Shown: in pieces, positions 1 through 8,773 of the stretch | Layout: every line of letters begins with the position of its first letter | How positions within the stretch are numbered: the stretch's first letter is position 1 | From: Sinorhizobium americanum | Lineage (GTDB): Bacteria > Pseudomonadota > Alphaproteobacteria > Rhizobiales > Rhizobiaceae | Assembly: GCF_001651855.1 (NCBI RefSeq) | Contig: NZ_LNQC01000080.1 | Span: 1-64,000 of the forward strand | Direction of reading: 5' to 3' | DNA: 64,000 bases | Translations under genes and position numbers: made by a program | The notes under the pieces: model-generated | Seen by the model: the letters and a program-made list of their open reading frames with translations, nothing else | What the model was told of the DNA's origin: nothing | Databases searched by the model: none

Positions 1-66
1 AGACAACGACCGACGCCGCGCCTTGTAGGCGCGGAGAGGATGTCCTTTGCTTGACAGACCCAGCCC

Positions 67-94
67 AAAAAGAGAAGCCCGGCATTGCCGGGCT
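67..94 (-). terminator. Intrinsic terminator of rpmE
   Basis: A GC-rich inverted repeat (AGCCCGGCA and TGCCGGGCT, 76-94) is followed on the minus strand by TCTCTTTTT. It lies about 25 bases past the rpmE stop. Upstream of it, bases 17-35 hold another hairpin (CCGCGCC-N5-GGCGCGG) without a clear T-run, which may belong to a gene outside the window. Confidence 0.8.
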
Positions 95-118
95 CCAGAA
101 ACGCGATATCGCGAGCGA

Positions 119-340
119 TTAGAGGCCGAGGCCCTCGAAGCGCTTCTTGAACTTGGAAACGCGGCCGCCGCGGTCGACGAGCTGCTGGTTGCCGCCGGTC
201 CAAGCCGGGTGCGACTTGGAGTCGATTTCGAGGTTCATGACTGCGCCTTCCGAACCCCAGGTCGAGCGGGTTTCGTATTCGGTGCCGTCGGTCATGACCA
301 CCTTGATCGTGTGGTATTCGGGATGGATGCCTGCCTTCAT
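119..340 (-). CDS. rpmE: 50S ribosomal protein L31 (zinc-independent form)
   Basis: The 73-residue product has the L31 opening [10 protein letters not shown] and the conserved region around [10 protein letters not shown], and it matches the full family length. It is a component of the large ribosomal subunit that helps bridge the 50S and 30S subunits. The protein has no cysteine at all, so the CxC/CxxC zinc site of C+ L31 proteins is missing and this is the zinc-free form. The start is ATG with AGGAAG about 7 bases upstream. It is monocistronic: a terminator follows and a divergent ABC exporter gene lies upstream. A nested hairpin sits in its leader at 363-398. Confidence 0.97.
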   Translation of the reverse strand: MKAGIHPEYHTIKVVMTDGTEYETRSTWGSEGAVMNLEIDSKSHPAWTGGNQQLVDRGGRVSKFKKRFEGLGL

Positions 341-362
341 AACAATCTTCCTAGAGTTCCAG

Positions 363-398
363 GGTCCAATTGTCGCAAGGCATTGCGACTTTGGGACC
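363..398 (-). promoter_or_regulatory. Candidate structured leader of rpmE
   Basis: About 23-58 bases upstream of the rpmE start the minus strand can fold into a two-layer stem. The inner stem is GTCGCAA paired with TTGCGAC around a 4-base loop (372-389). The outer stem is GGTCC paired with GGACC (363-367 and 394-398), separated from the inner stem by a 4x4 internal loop. The position fits an mRNA leader. L31 leaders that mediate autoregulation are known in other phyla; assigning that role here is inference. Confidence 0.45.
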
Positions 399-539
399 GA
401 ACACGTAAATGAAGCCGCGGACCGCTCTCGGCCACGGCTTCTTCAATTCGATGCCGTGCCTATACATGAAGGTCCGCGGGATAACAAGTGCCGCGCGGAA
501 GACTAATCGACCCTCCGTGACAGGCGATCGGGGGGTCAC

Positions 540-2339
540 GTGCCAAGACAAGAGAACCAAGCGCGAGAGCGCAAGTCCGTCCGGCCACTTGCAGCCGTGC
601 TGCCCTATGTCAGGCGATACCGCCGCTTCGCGATCGGCGCCGCCATATCGCTGACGATCGCCGCGGTGACCACGCTGACGCTGCCGCTGGCCGTCCGCCG
701 GATGATCGACCACGGCTTTTCCAATTCCGATTCCGCTTTCATCAATACCTATTTCACCATGCTGATGGTGCTGGCCATCATCCTGGCGCTGGCGAGCGCC
801 GCCCGCTATTATTTCGTCATTTCCCTCGGAGAGCGCATCGTCGCCGATTTGAGGCGCGACGTCTTCGCCCGCGTCACGGGCCTTTCCGCCTCCTTCTTCG
901 ACGTCAACCAGTCCGGCGAGATCGTCTCCCGCCTGACCGCGGACACGACGCAGATCAAGTCGGCGGTCGGCGCCACGGCATCCGTCGCGCTGCGCAACCT
1001 GATCCTCTGTCTGGGCGCGATCGCCATGATGGTCTATACCAGCCCGAAGCTGTCGAGCCTGGTGATCGCCGCCATTCCGCTGATCGTCTTTCCCCTCGTC
1101 GGCTTCGGCCGCTCCGTCCGCCGCCGCGCCCGCGAGGCGCAGGACACGCTGGCCGCCGCCTCCGCCTATGCCGGGGAGGCGATCGCCGCCACCCGCACGC
1201 TGCAGGCCTTCAATGGCGAGGCGAGCGCCAACAACCGCTTCGGCGCCGCCGTGGAGGAGGCCTATGGCGCCGCCCGCGCGGCGATCCGGGCACGCTCGGC
1301 ACTCACCGCCTTTGCCATCACCATGGTGTTCGGCAGCGTCGTCGCGGTGCTCTGGTTCGGAGCCCGCGACGTCCTTGACGGAACGCTTTCGGCCGGCACG
1401 CTCAGCCAGTTCCTGCTCTATTCGGTCTTTGCCGCCGGCAGCCTCGGAGCGCTCTCGGAAGTCTGGGGCGAAATCTCGCAGGCCGCAGGCGCCGCCGAGC
1501 GCCTGAACGAGCTCCTGAGCGAAGTCCCGCAGATCCGTGCTCCCGAGTTCCCCGCCCCAATGCCCGCACCGGCCAGGGGGGCGATCGCGTTCGACGACGT
1601 GCACTTCGCCTATCCGGCGCGCCCCGACTATAAGAGCCTCAAGGGCCTGAGCCTGGCGGTGGAGCAGGGCGAGACCGTTGCCATCGTCGGCCCTTCCGGC
1701 GCCGGCAAGAGCACGGTGTTCTCGATGCTCCTGCGCTATTACGACCCGATCAAGGGAGCCGTGCTGGTCGACGGCATCGACATCCGCAGCGTCGACCCGA
1801 AAGACCTGCGCGAACGGATCGCGATCGTGCCGCAGGACGTGACGATCTTCGCCGCCTCGGTGCATGACAACATCGCCTTCGGCACGGCGGCGAGCCGCGA
1901 GGCGGTGCAGGCGGCCGCCATCGCGGCGCAGGCCGACGAGTTCATCGCAAGGCTCGACCGCGGCTACGACACGCTGGTCGGCGAGCGCGGCGTGACGCTT
2001 TCCGGCGGCCAGCGCCAGCGTATCGCCATTGCCCGGGCGATTCTCAGGGACGCGCCGATCCTGCTCCTCGACGAAGCGACGTCGGCCCTCGACGCGGAGA
2101 GCGAGACGCTGGTGCAGAAGGCGCTCGACGGGCTGATGCGGGAGCGCACCACACTCGTCATCGCGCATCGGCTGGCGACGGTGCTGAAGGCGGACCGCAT
2201 CCTGGTCATGGATCACGGCCGCATCGTCGAGGAAGGCACCCACGCATCGCTGATCCGCCAGGGCGGGCTCTATGCCAAGCTCGCGCGGCTCCAGTTTGAT
2301 CACGGGGCGGAAGGATTGTTTGTCGCATCCCAGGTCTGA
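540..2339 (+). CDS. ABC exporter, fused membrane and ATPase domains
   Basis: This 599-residue protein is a half-transporter of the MsbA/type I exporter class, which works as a dimer in the inner membrane to export lipids, drugs or peptides; the substrate cannot be told from sequence. The exporter membrane domain covers roughly residues 25-325 (segments around 30-50 and 75-95 are clear). The ATPase domain covers about 350-585, with Walker A GPSGAGKST near residue 384, signature LSGGQRQR near 486, Walker B ILLLDEATSALD near 507 and the switch histidine in VIAHRLAT. All catalytic motifs are intact. The start is GTG preceded by a G-rich run. It is divergent from rpmE and looks monocistronic. Confidence 0.9.
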   Translation: MPRQENQARERKSVRPLAAVLPYVRRYRRFAIGAAISLTIAAVTTLTLPLAVRRMIDHGFSNSDSAFINTYFTMLMVLAIILALASAARYYFVISLGERIVADLRRDVFARVTGLSASFFDVNQSGEIVSRLTADTTQIKSAVGATASVALRNLILCLGAIAMMVYTSPKLSSLVIAAIPLIVFPLVGFGRSVRRRAREAQDTLAAASAYAGEAIAATRTLQAFNGEASANNRFGAAVEEAYGAARAAIRARSALTAFAITMVFGSVVAVLWFGARDVLDGTLSAGTLSQFLLYSVFAAGSLGALSEVWGEISQAAGAAERLNELLSEVPQIRAPEFPAPMPAPARGAIAFDDVHFAYPARPDYKSLKGLSLAVEQGETVAIVGPSGAGKSTVFSMLLRYYDPIKGAVLVDGIDIRSVDPKDLRERIAIVPQDVTIFAASVHDNIAFGTAASREAVQAAAIAAQADEFIARLDRGYDTLVGERGVTLSGGQRQRIAIARAILRDAPILLLDEATSALDAESETLVQKALDGLMRERTTLVIAHRLATVLKADRILVMDHGRIVEEGTHASLIRQGGLYAKLARLQFDHGAEGLFVASQV

Positions 2340-2474
2340 GGCCGCGCGTTAACCAAGCGCCCGTCGAATGTGATTGTTTCTCGATCCGCCATTGCCCGCG
2401 GCAAGCGCAGCCCTATTGTATGGGGGCCGGCTTTCGCCGACAGCGCCTTCGACGAGATTGGGAGGATATCCGTA

Positions 2475-3467
2475 ATGCCATTTCTAAGCATGACCCGCCG
2501 CGCCGCCCTGGCCTTCGGCATCGCCACGCTTTCCGCCATGACCTTGGGCAGCCCGGTGCAGGCGCAAAGCTTTCCGGACCGAACGATAACGCTCGTGGTC
2601 CCCTTCGCCGCCGGCGGTTCGACCGACGTCGTGGCCCGGATCATCGCCCAGAAGATGTCCGAAGATCTCGGCCAGCAGGTGATAGTCCAGAACGTCGCCG
2701 GCGCCGGCGGCAACCTCGGGGCGTCCAATGTCGCCCGCGCCGATCCGGACGGCTACACGATCCTGATGGCGACGGTCGCGACCCACGCCCTGAACCCGCT
2801 GATCCTGAAGACCAAGCCCTACGATCCCGAGAAGGACTTCGCGCCGATCTCGCTGCTGGTCGTCGTTCCGAACGTGCTGGTTGTCAATCCGGAGCTGCCG
2901 GCCAAATCGGTTCAGGAATTGCTGGCGCTGCTCAAGGCATCGCCCGACCAGTACAGCTATGCTTCCTCCGGCAACGGCACGCCGCTGCATCTATCCGGCG
3001 AGCTCTTCAAGTCGATGGCCGGCGTCCAGATGCAGCACATCCCCTACAAGGGATCCGGCCCGGCGCTGAACGATGTCATCGGCAACCAGGTTCCGATCAT
3101 GTTCGACAACCTGCCCTCCTCGTCCAGCCACATCAAGGCCGGGACGCTCCGGGCACTGGCGGTGACGACGGCGGAACGCGCCCCCTCCTTCCCGGACGTG
3201 CCGACCATCGCCGAATCCGGCATCCCTGGCTACGAGACCTATACCTGGAACGCCCTCTTCGCCCCGGCCAATACGCCGCAGCCGGTGATCGCGCGGCTGA
3301 ATGAGTCGGCCAAGAAGGCGCTTGCCGATCCGGGGGTCCAGAAGCGCATGAAGGAGTTCAGCGCCAAGATCGTCGGCTCGACGCCCGAGGAACTCGGCGC
3401 CCATGTGAAGGCGGAGCTGGCGAAGTGGACACCGGTCGTGCGCGACGCAAACATCCAGATGGATTGA
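2475..3467 (+). CDS. Bug-family (TctC-type) periplasmic solute-binding protein
   Basis: The 330-residue product begins with a signal peptide ending near VQAQS, followed by the tripartite tricarboxylate transporter receptor fold. Family hallmarks are visible: PFAAGGSTDVVAR near the mature N-terminus, GAGGNLGA, and ALAVTTAERAPSFPDVPT. Such proteins bind carboxylates or related small acids and hand them to TctAB permeases. No tctA or tctB gene is nearby, so this is an orphan receptor that may serve a distant permease or act in sensing. The ATG at 2475 has GGAGGA 8-13 bases upstream; an in-frame start at 2370 lacks support and would bury the signal peptide. Confidence 0.9.
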   Translation: MPFLSMTRRAALAFGIATLSAMTLGSPVQAQSFPDRTITLVVPFAAGGSTDVVARIIAQKMSEDLGQQVIVQNVAGAGGNLGASNVARADPDGYTILMATVATHALNPLILKTKPYDPEKDFAPISLLVVVPNVLVVNPELPAKSVQELLALLKASPDQYSYASSGNGTPLHLSGELFKSMAGVQMQHIPYKGSGPALNDVIGNQVPIMFDNLPSSSSHIKAGTLRALAVTTAERAPSFPDVPTIAESGIPGYETYTWNALFAPANTPQPVIARLNESAKKALADPGVQKRMKEFSAKIVGSTPEELGAHVKAELAKWTPVVRDANIQMD

Positions 3468-3504
3468 CGAGAGAGAACCTGGCCGGGCTGTTTTCGCAGC
3501 TCGG

Positions 3505-5154
3505 CTAGGTTTTCACGGCCGCGCCCCGCCCCGCGGCACGGCCAGAAAAGATGCAGCCGCCCAGGAAGGTGCCTTCGAGCGCGTTGTAGCCGTGCATGCC
3601 GCCGCCGCCGAAGCCGGCGACTTCGCCGGCAGCAAAGAGGCCCGGCACCGGCTCACCGGAAAGCTCCAGCACCTGGCCGGCAAGGTTGGTCTGCAGTCCG
3701 CCGAGGGTCTTGCGCGTCAGGATATGCAATCGCACCGCGATGAGCGGGCCTGCCTTCGGGTCCAGGAGGCGATGCGGCCTGGCGGTGCGGAGCAACCGGT
3801 CGCCGCGATAGGCGCGGGCGCCGCGGATGGCGGTAACCTGCGCGTCCTTGGAAAACGGATTGTCGATCTCCCGGTCGCGTGCCTCGATCTGCGCCGTGAG
3901 GTGGCTCGCCGAAAGCCGGTTATCGCCCGTCAATCTGTTCATCCCCTCGACAAGATCTTCGAGCCGGTCCTTGACGACAAAGTCCTCGCCCTTGTCCATG
4001 AAGGCCTGCACCGGCCCGGTCGGCTTGGCGCCGAGCCGCTTCAGGAGAAGCGCTATGCTCTTGCCGGTCAGATCGGGATTCTGCTCGGACCCGGAAAGGG
4101 CAAATTCCTTCGTGATGATCGCGCGCGTCAGGATGAACCAACTATAGTCATGGCCGCTCCGGCGGATCGCGGCCAATGTCCCGAGCGTATCGAAGCCGGG
4201 CATGGCCGGCGCCGAAAAACGGTTGCCATCGGCATCGCACCAGAAGGAGGACGGCCCGGGCAGAATGCGGATGCCATGATCCGGCCAGATCGGGTCGAAG
4301 TTCCTTAGCCCCTCGGTATAGTGCCACATGCGGTCGGCATTGATGACGGAACCGCGCGCCTGGGCCGCGATATCCAGCATCCGGCCGTCGACGTGGTGCG
4401 GCACGCCGCTGACCATCGAGGCTGGCGGCTGGCCGAGCCGCTTGCGCGGCCAGTTGCGGCGCACCAACTCATGATTGCCGCCGATGCCGCCCGAACTGAC
4501 GACCACCGCGCCGGCGGAGATCTCGAAATCGCCGATCTCGTCGCGCGAGCTGCGCTCGCCGCGGCCGACCGGATCCGCCTTGAGGATTGCCCCGCGCGCG
4601 CCGGTCACGACACCATCCGTCGTCACAAGTTCGTCGACCCGGTGGCGGAAGCGGAAACGAACGAGGCCGCGGCTCTCCGCCTCCCGCGTCAGCCGGATGA
4701 AAGGTTCGAGCACCGCCGGGCCGGTACCCCAGGTGATGTGAAAGCGGGGGACGGAATTGCCGTGGCCATGCGCAAGACCCCCGCCGCGCTCGGCCCATCC
4801 GACGACCGGAAACCAGCGCAGCCCGAGCGCATGTAGCCAGCGTCGCTTTTCGCCGGCGGCGAAATCCAGATAGGCTTCGGCCCACAGGCGCGGCCAGTGA
4901 TCCTCGGGCCGGTCGAACTGCGACGATCCCATCCAGTCCTGGCCGGCCAAGTCCCGGCTGTCGCGAATGCCCATGCGCCGCTGCTCTGGACTGTCTACGA
5001 AGAAGAGGCCGCCAAGCGACCAGAAGGCCTGGCCGCCGAGATTCTGCTCGCCCTCCTGGTCGAGAACGATCACCTTGCGGCCAAGCCCCGCCGCCTCGGA
5101 CGCCGCCACGAGCCCGGCAAGGCCGGCACCGATGACCAGCACATCGCAATCCAT
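3505..5154 (-). CDS. FAD-binding dehydrogenase (fumarate reductase/ketosteroid dehydrogenase-like)
   Basis: About 549 residues. The N-terminus has the dinucleotide-binding signature VIGAGLAGLVAA and the product ends with an FAD-closing region (GLFAAGEVAGFGGGGMHGYN) as in flavocytochrome c/3-ketosteroid dehydrogenase-type flavoproteins. It probably reduces or dehydrogenates a C=C/C-C bond, but the substrate is unknown. The ATG at 5154 is immediately preceded in frame by a TTG at 5157; GGGAGG lies upstream and would serve either. The gene is convergent with the Bug-type receptor upstream in the window and separated by about 80 bases from the OmpA-like gene, whose direction it shares. Confidence 0.85.
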   Translation of the reverse strand: MDCDVLVIGAGLAGLVAASEAAGLGRKVIVLDQEGEQNLGGQAFWSLGGLFFVDSPEQRRMGIRDSRDLAGQDWMGSSQFDRPEDHWPRLWAEAYLDFAAGEKRRWLHALGLRWFPVVGWAERGGGLAHGHGNSVPRFHITWGTGPAVLEPFIRLTREAESRGLVRFRFRHRVDELVTTDGVVTGARGAILKADPVGRGERSSRDEIGDFEISAGAVVVSSGGIGGNHELVRRNWPRKRLGQPPASMVSGVPHHVDGRMLDIAAQARGSVINADRMWHYTEGLRNFDPIWPDHGIRILPGPSSFWCDADGNRFSAPAMPGFDTLGTLAAIRRSGHDYSWFILTRAIITKEFALSGSEQNPDLTGKSIALLLKRLGAKPTGPVQAFMDKGEDFVVKDRLEDLVEGMNRLTGDNRLSASHLTAQIEARDREIDNPFSKDAQVTAIRGARAYRGDRLLRTARPHRLLDPKAGPLIAVRLHILTRKTLGGLQTNLAGQVLELSGEPVPGLFAAGEVAGFGGGGMHGYNALEGTFLGGCIFSGRAAGRGAAVKT

Positions 5155-5234
5155 CAAAAGGCGCCCTCCCCAAACATCCTCGACCCGCGACTCTTACGCA
5201 TACGTCAAGGTCAATTCAAGCGGGGGCCGTTCGT

Positions 5235-6266
5235 CTATTTTTCGGTCAGCTTAAGTTCGATTCGCCGATTTTGCGCCCGCGCCTCCAGGCTCTCCCCGGC
5301 CGCAATCGGCTGGTATTCGCCAAATCCGGCCGCCACCAGGCGGTCGGCCGGTACGCCCCTGGAGATCAGGAACTTGACGACCGAAGTGGCGCGCGCCGAG
5401 GACAGTTCCCAGTTGTCGGCGAAGCGGCCGGTGCCGGAGAGCTGCACATTGTCCGTATGGCCGTCGACGCGCAGCACCCAGTTGATCTCGGCCGGAATCT
5501 CCCTGGCAAGGTCGAGCAGCGCCGTGGCGAGCTTGGCCATTTCCACCTGACCCTCGGGGTTCAGGTCGCTGCTGCCCGAGGAGAAAAGCACTTCCGACTG
5601 GAAGACGAACCGGTCGCCGACGATGCGAATATTTTCGCGGTCGGAGAGAATTTCCCGCAGGCGGCCGAAAAAGTCCGAACGGTAGCGGTTGAGTTCCTGC
5701 ACGCGCTGGGCGAGAGCGACGTTCAGCCGACGGCCGAGGTCGGCGATCTTCGCCTGCGAAGCCTGATCCTTCGCCTCTGAAGCCTGCAACGCGCCTTCTA
5801 TGGCGCCGATCTGGCTGCGCAGCGCCGCGATCTGCTGATTCAAAAGCTCGATCTGGCTCATCGCGCGGGCGCTGACCTGCTTTTCATTCTCGAGTTCCGA
5901 ACCCAACCGGCCGAGTTTCTGATTGGCCGCATCGGCACTGCCGGCCCCCTGGTCGAGCAGCGCCTGCAGTCGCGACCGCTCGCCTTCCGACTGGGCAAGC
6001 GAGGCCTGGAGATTGGCAAGCGAATCCTCGAGGTCCTGCTTGCCGCCCTTTTCGAGAGCCAGAAGCTGGGTCAGTTCGTTGATCTGGCTGTTCAGCCGGT
6101 TCAGCACCTCATCCTTGCCGGTGATCTCCCGCCCCATCAGGAACTGCGCCGTGACGAAGACGCTGAGCAGGAACATGATCGCCATGAGCAAGGTCGACAG
6201 CGCATCGACGAAGCCCGGCCAGTAGTTGATCGTCCGCGGATTGCGGCCTCTTCGGGCGAGCGCCAT
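5235..6266 (-). CDS. MotB/OmpA-like stator subunit (peptidoglycan-binding)
   Basis: The 343-residue product has one N-terminal membrane segment (about residues 17-46) with an aspartate, Asp21, at the edge where MotB/ExbD-like subunits carry their proton-binding residue. Residues about 50-210 form a long predicted coiled coil. Residues about 215-343 are an OmpA/MotB C-terminal domain with the peptidoglycan-binding pattern (LRVDGHTDN, SSARATSVVKFLISRGV, NRRIEL). It starts 3 bases after the stop of the MotA/TolQ-like gene, so the two form an operon and presumably one ion-driven complex. It is not flagellar MotB: no flagellar genes are present and the coiled coil is much longer. The role is unknown. 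Confidence 0.85.
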   Translation of the reverse strand: MALARRGRNPRTINYWPGFVDALSTLLMAIMFLLSVFVTAQFLMGREITGKDEVLNRLNSQINELTQLLALEKGGKQDLEDSLANLQASLAQSEGERSRLQALLDQGAGSADAANQKLGRLGSELENEKQVSARAMSQIELLNQQIAALRSQIGAIEGALQASEAKDQASQAKIADLGRRLNVALAQRVQELNRYRSDFFGRLREILSDRENIRIVGDRFVFQSEVLFSSGSSDLNPEGQVEMAKLATALLDLAREIPAEINWVLRVDGHTDNVQLSGTGRFADNWELSSARATSVVKFLISRGVPADRLVAAGFGEYQPIAAGESLEARAQNRRIELKLTEK

Positions 6267-6269
6267 GGA

Positions 6270-7376
6270 TCAGTCACTCCCGCTTTCGTCGGCGTGGCTG
6301 AGCTTCGCCTGCGACGTGGTCCTCTCGCTGTTGACGGCGATCCGGTCGGCCTGGCCGATGCGCGAGGTCAGCCGGTCGAGCGTCTTGCGCATCGATTTCG
6401 CCTCTTCTTGCTGCGCCTCGATCCAGTCGCGGAGCATCTGCTGCTCGCCGCGCATGTTCTTGACGAGGCCCTGGATGCCCTCGGCGAGGCTCGCCATCGC
6501 CGCCGTGGTGCGCTGGTTGACGCCGCCGTCCTGCGCGAGGCGGGAGAGCTGGTCGGCAACGCGCCGCATTTCCTCCGCCGGTGCGCCGCCGGTCGTCTCG
6601 ATCGGCGCCGAAAAGCCGGAGCCGACATCGGTCACCGACGAAAGCCAGTTCTCAAGCTCCGTGTAGAAGCGGTTCTGGGCACGGCCGGCCTGGAGATCGA
6701 GGAAGCCGAGGATCAGCGAACCGGAAAGGCCGAACAGCGAGGCCGAGAAGGCGGTACCCATGCCGGTCAGCGGCGCCGACAGGCCGCTCTTCAGCGAGCT
6801 CAGGAGGTCCTCCGTCGTGCCGGAACCGGCGTCGAGCGATTGAATGACGGTATTGATCGAGCCGATCGTCCCGAGGAGACCCCAGAAGGTGCCGAGCAGG
6901 CCGAGAAAGACGAGGAGGCCGGCAAGATAGCGGGTGATGTCGCGCGACTCGTCGAGGCGGGTGGCGATGGAATCGAGGATCGAGCGGAGCGCGATCGTCG
7001 AAATCGCCGTCGTCTGGCGCCCGCCGATCAGCGCCCGCATGGGGGCAAGCAGCACCGGATCGCGCCCGACCTTATCGGCACTGCCCGCAGCGCGGAACGA
7101 GTTGAACCAGCGCACTTCGGGCCTGAGGCCGAGCACGTGGTTGAATGCCAGCAGAATGCCGATCAACAGCACCCCGAGGATCAGCCCGTTGAGGCCGGGG
7201 TTGCCGACGAAGGCTTCGCGTGCCTGCCGGAAGAGGATCGCCGCGACAAAACCGACGATGATCAGGAAGATGACCATCGTCCAGAAATACGGCATCGGGC
7301 TCGAAAGCTTGTGCGGATTATAGTTCTCCTCCGCCACTTCCTGCCCACGCCAGCCGGACAGACTCAGTTTCGTCAT
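6270..7376 (-). CDS. MotA/TolQ/ExbB-family proton channel subunit
   Basis: About 368 residues. Two membrane segments lie near residues 30-50 and 62-85. A MotA/TolQ/ExbB core follows with helices near 150-175 (FLGLLGTFWGLLGTIGSI) and 205-235 (GMGTAFSASLFGLSGSLI). The C-terminal 100 residues are polar and helical, probably a cytoplasmic coiled coil. Together with the adjoining OmpA-like protein it resembles a stator: the channel subunit pumps ions and the partner anchors to peptidoglycan. The ATG at 7376 has GGGAGA upstream and gives MTKLSLSGWRG; a 17-residue longer reading from 7427 is less likely. A hairpin (7412-7431) lies just upstream. Confidence 0.85.
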   Translation of the reverse strand: MTKLSLSGWRGQEVAEENYNPHKLSSPMPYFWTMVIFLIIVGFVAAILFRQAREAFVGNPGLNGLILGVLLIGILLAFNHVLGLRPEVRWFNSFRAAGSADKVGRDPVLLAPMRALIGGRQTTAISTIALRSILDSIATRLDESRDITRYLAGLLVFLGLLGTFWGLLGTIGSINTVIQSLDAGSGTTEDLLSSLKSGLSAPLTGMGTAFSASLFGLSGSLILGFLDLQAGRAQNRFYTELENWLSSVTDVGSGFSAPIETTGGAPAEEMRRVADQLSRLAQDGGVNQRTTAAMASLAEGIQGLVKNMRGEQQMLRDWIEAQQEEAKSMRKTLDRLTSRIGQADRIAVNSERTTSQAKLSHADESGSD

Positions 7377-7738
7377 GCGTTTGCCAATCTCCCGGTTTGC
7401 GGCACGCTCTTGCGCTTGTCCGCACAAGCGCCGGTTGCTGCAACTCTTTGAAGTAGCGGATCATTCTCGAAATCAATAGCGATCGCGAGCCAAAGATGCC
7501 GCCGATGGCCGGAGACCATCCCTACCGGCCCGGAGACTAGTGGAACTTTGCGCCAAATTGAAGGGAAAACGGCAGGCCCGACGCAGGAATGCGCCGGCTG
7601 CCTCTAGCGAACCCGGATCACCACGCTGCGAAGGCGCAGAAATCTTCGATTTCAATGCCTTATGCCGAAATCGGGTCTACGAGGCGCGTGCTCTCGGCCG
7701 GTCCGAGGCATGGGCCCTGGAACGGCCATGCCTCACGG
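7377..7738. other. Intergenic region upstream of the stator operon
   Basis: This 362-base stretch holds no convincing gene. It contains a perfect 8-bp hairpin, GCGCTTGT-N4-ACAAGCGC (7412-7431), 36 bases upstream of the MotA-like start, which could be an operator or a leader structure, and the suhB terminator hairpin at 7705-7734. The stator operon promoter must lie here, but I see no confident -35/-10 pair. Confidence 0.5.
7705..7734 (-). terminator. Hairpin following suhB
   Basis: Inverted repeat GAGGCATGG/CCATGCCTC with a GC-rich top, directly after the suhB stop on the minus strand. It has no T-run, so it may act as a weak or Rho-assisted terminator. Confidence 0.45.
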
Positions 7739-8539
7739 CTATTTCGTCGGAACTGGGCGGTGGATGACCTCGCGCAGCGCCTTGGCGATATATTCGTTGC
7801 CGCAGATGATCGAGCCGTCTTCGACCGGCTTGCTGCCGCCGTCGATGTCGGTCACCCAGCCGCCGGCCTCGCGAACGAGCAGGACCCCGGCGGCGATATC
7901 CCAGGCAGCAAGATCACGCTCCCAGAAGCCGTCGAAGCGGCCGGCAGCCACATAGGCGAGGTCGAGCGAGGCGGAGCCGAAGCGGCGAATGCCGGCCACC
8001 TCGCCCATGACGTGGCGGAGCTCGATGAGATATTTGCCGTGATTGCCGCGGCCGAGATGCGGCGTGCCCGTACCGACCACCGCGTCGGACAGGACCTTGC
8101 GGGCGCCGACGCGCAGGCGCCGGTCGTTCAGGAAGGCGCCGCCGCCCCGCTCGGCCGTATAGAGTTCGTCGGTTGCCGGATTGAAGACCACCGCAGCGAC
8201 GATCTCGCCCTGGCGCTCCAGCGCGATCGAGATGGCGAAATGCGGGAGGCCGTGGAGAAAATTGGTCGTGCCGTCGAGCGGGTCGACGATCCAGCGATGG
8301 GCGCCGTCGGTGCCCTTGATCTCCTCGCCCTCTTCGCCGAGGAAGCCGTAGGTCGGGCGCGCCTTCAGGAGATCCTCGCGGATGCTTCGCTCGGCCTTGC
8401 GGTCCGCCTGGGAAACGTAGTCGCTCGGCCCCTTCAAGGAGACCTGCAGGTTCTGTACTTCGCCGAAATCGCGCGCCAGCGACTTGCCGGCCTTGAAGGC
8501 CGCCTGGACCATGACATTGAGAAGGGCAGAACGGGCCAT
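7739..8539 (-). CDS. suhB: Inositol-1-monophosphatase family protein SuhB
   Basis: The 266-residue product carries the complete Mg-dependent phosphatase motifs: the GEEG metal site, WIVDPLDGTTNFLHG, and the C-terminal WDIAAGVLLVREAGG. It hydrolyses inositol-1-phosphate and related sugar phosphates; SuhB proteins can also bind transcription complexes in rRNA antitermination. The ATG at 8539 is preceded by AGAGGA with good spacing; in-frame codons extend upstream to 8647 but have low-quality sequence and no ribosome binding site. It is monocistronic, with hairpins on both sides. Confidence 0.93.
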   Translation of the reverse strand: MARSALLNVMVQAAFKAGKSLARDFGEVQNLQVSLKGPSDYVSQADRKAERSIREDLLKARPTYGFLGEEGEEIKGTDGAHRWIVDPLDGTTNFLHGLPHFAISIALERQGEIVAAVVFNPATDELYTAERGGGAFLNDRRLRVGARKVLSDAVVGTGTPHLGRGNHGKYLIELRHVMGEVAGIRRFGSASLDLAYVAAGRFDGFWERDLAAWDIAAGVLLVREAGGWVTDIDGGSKPVEDGSIICGNEYIAKALREVIHRPVPTK

Positions 8540-8685
8540 AGGCAATCCTCTGAAAGCGAAGGCCGGCCGAGCCGCCTCGACCGGACATTGAACCTGCTTG
8601 ACGGCCCGCCCTCGCAAAGGGTCGGCGAAGAGACGCACCGTCGTCAAAAAACCGAGTGAGAAGTCACTCCGCCCGCGGAGATGGC

Positions 8686-8713
8686 ATGAGGCGCCGCGGA
8701 CAAAACCGCGGCC
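8686..8713 (-). terminator. Hairpin following the Sel1-repeat gene
   Basis: GAGGC-GCCGCGG, 6-base loop, CCGCGGC-CTC. It lies about 60 bases past the stop of the Sel1 gene on the minus strand. No strong T-run follows on that strand, so confidence is moderate. Confidence 0.5.
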
Positions 8714-8773
8714 TCAAAACCACAAAAACCCCGAGAGTTCAAGCGAAATACATGGCGCGGGTCGAATCAAGGC

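Noticed and set aside
351-2303. 650-codon open frame on the minus strand across the ABC exporter gene
   Set aside because: It is antisense to a gene with intact ATPase motifs; its residue make-up (Arg, Gly, Asp, Val, His) is that of a GC-rich shadow frame and no domain is seen.
5235-7376. A complete Zorya-type phage defence system
   Set aside because: Only the ZorA/ZorB-like parts are present; no zorC, zorD or zorE-like gene is nearby and the pair looks like a core gene set.
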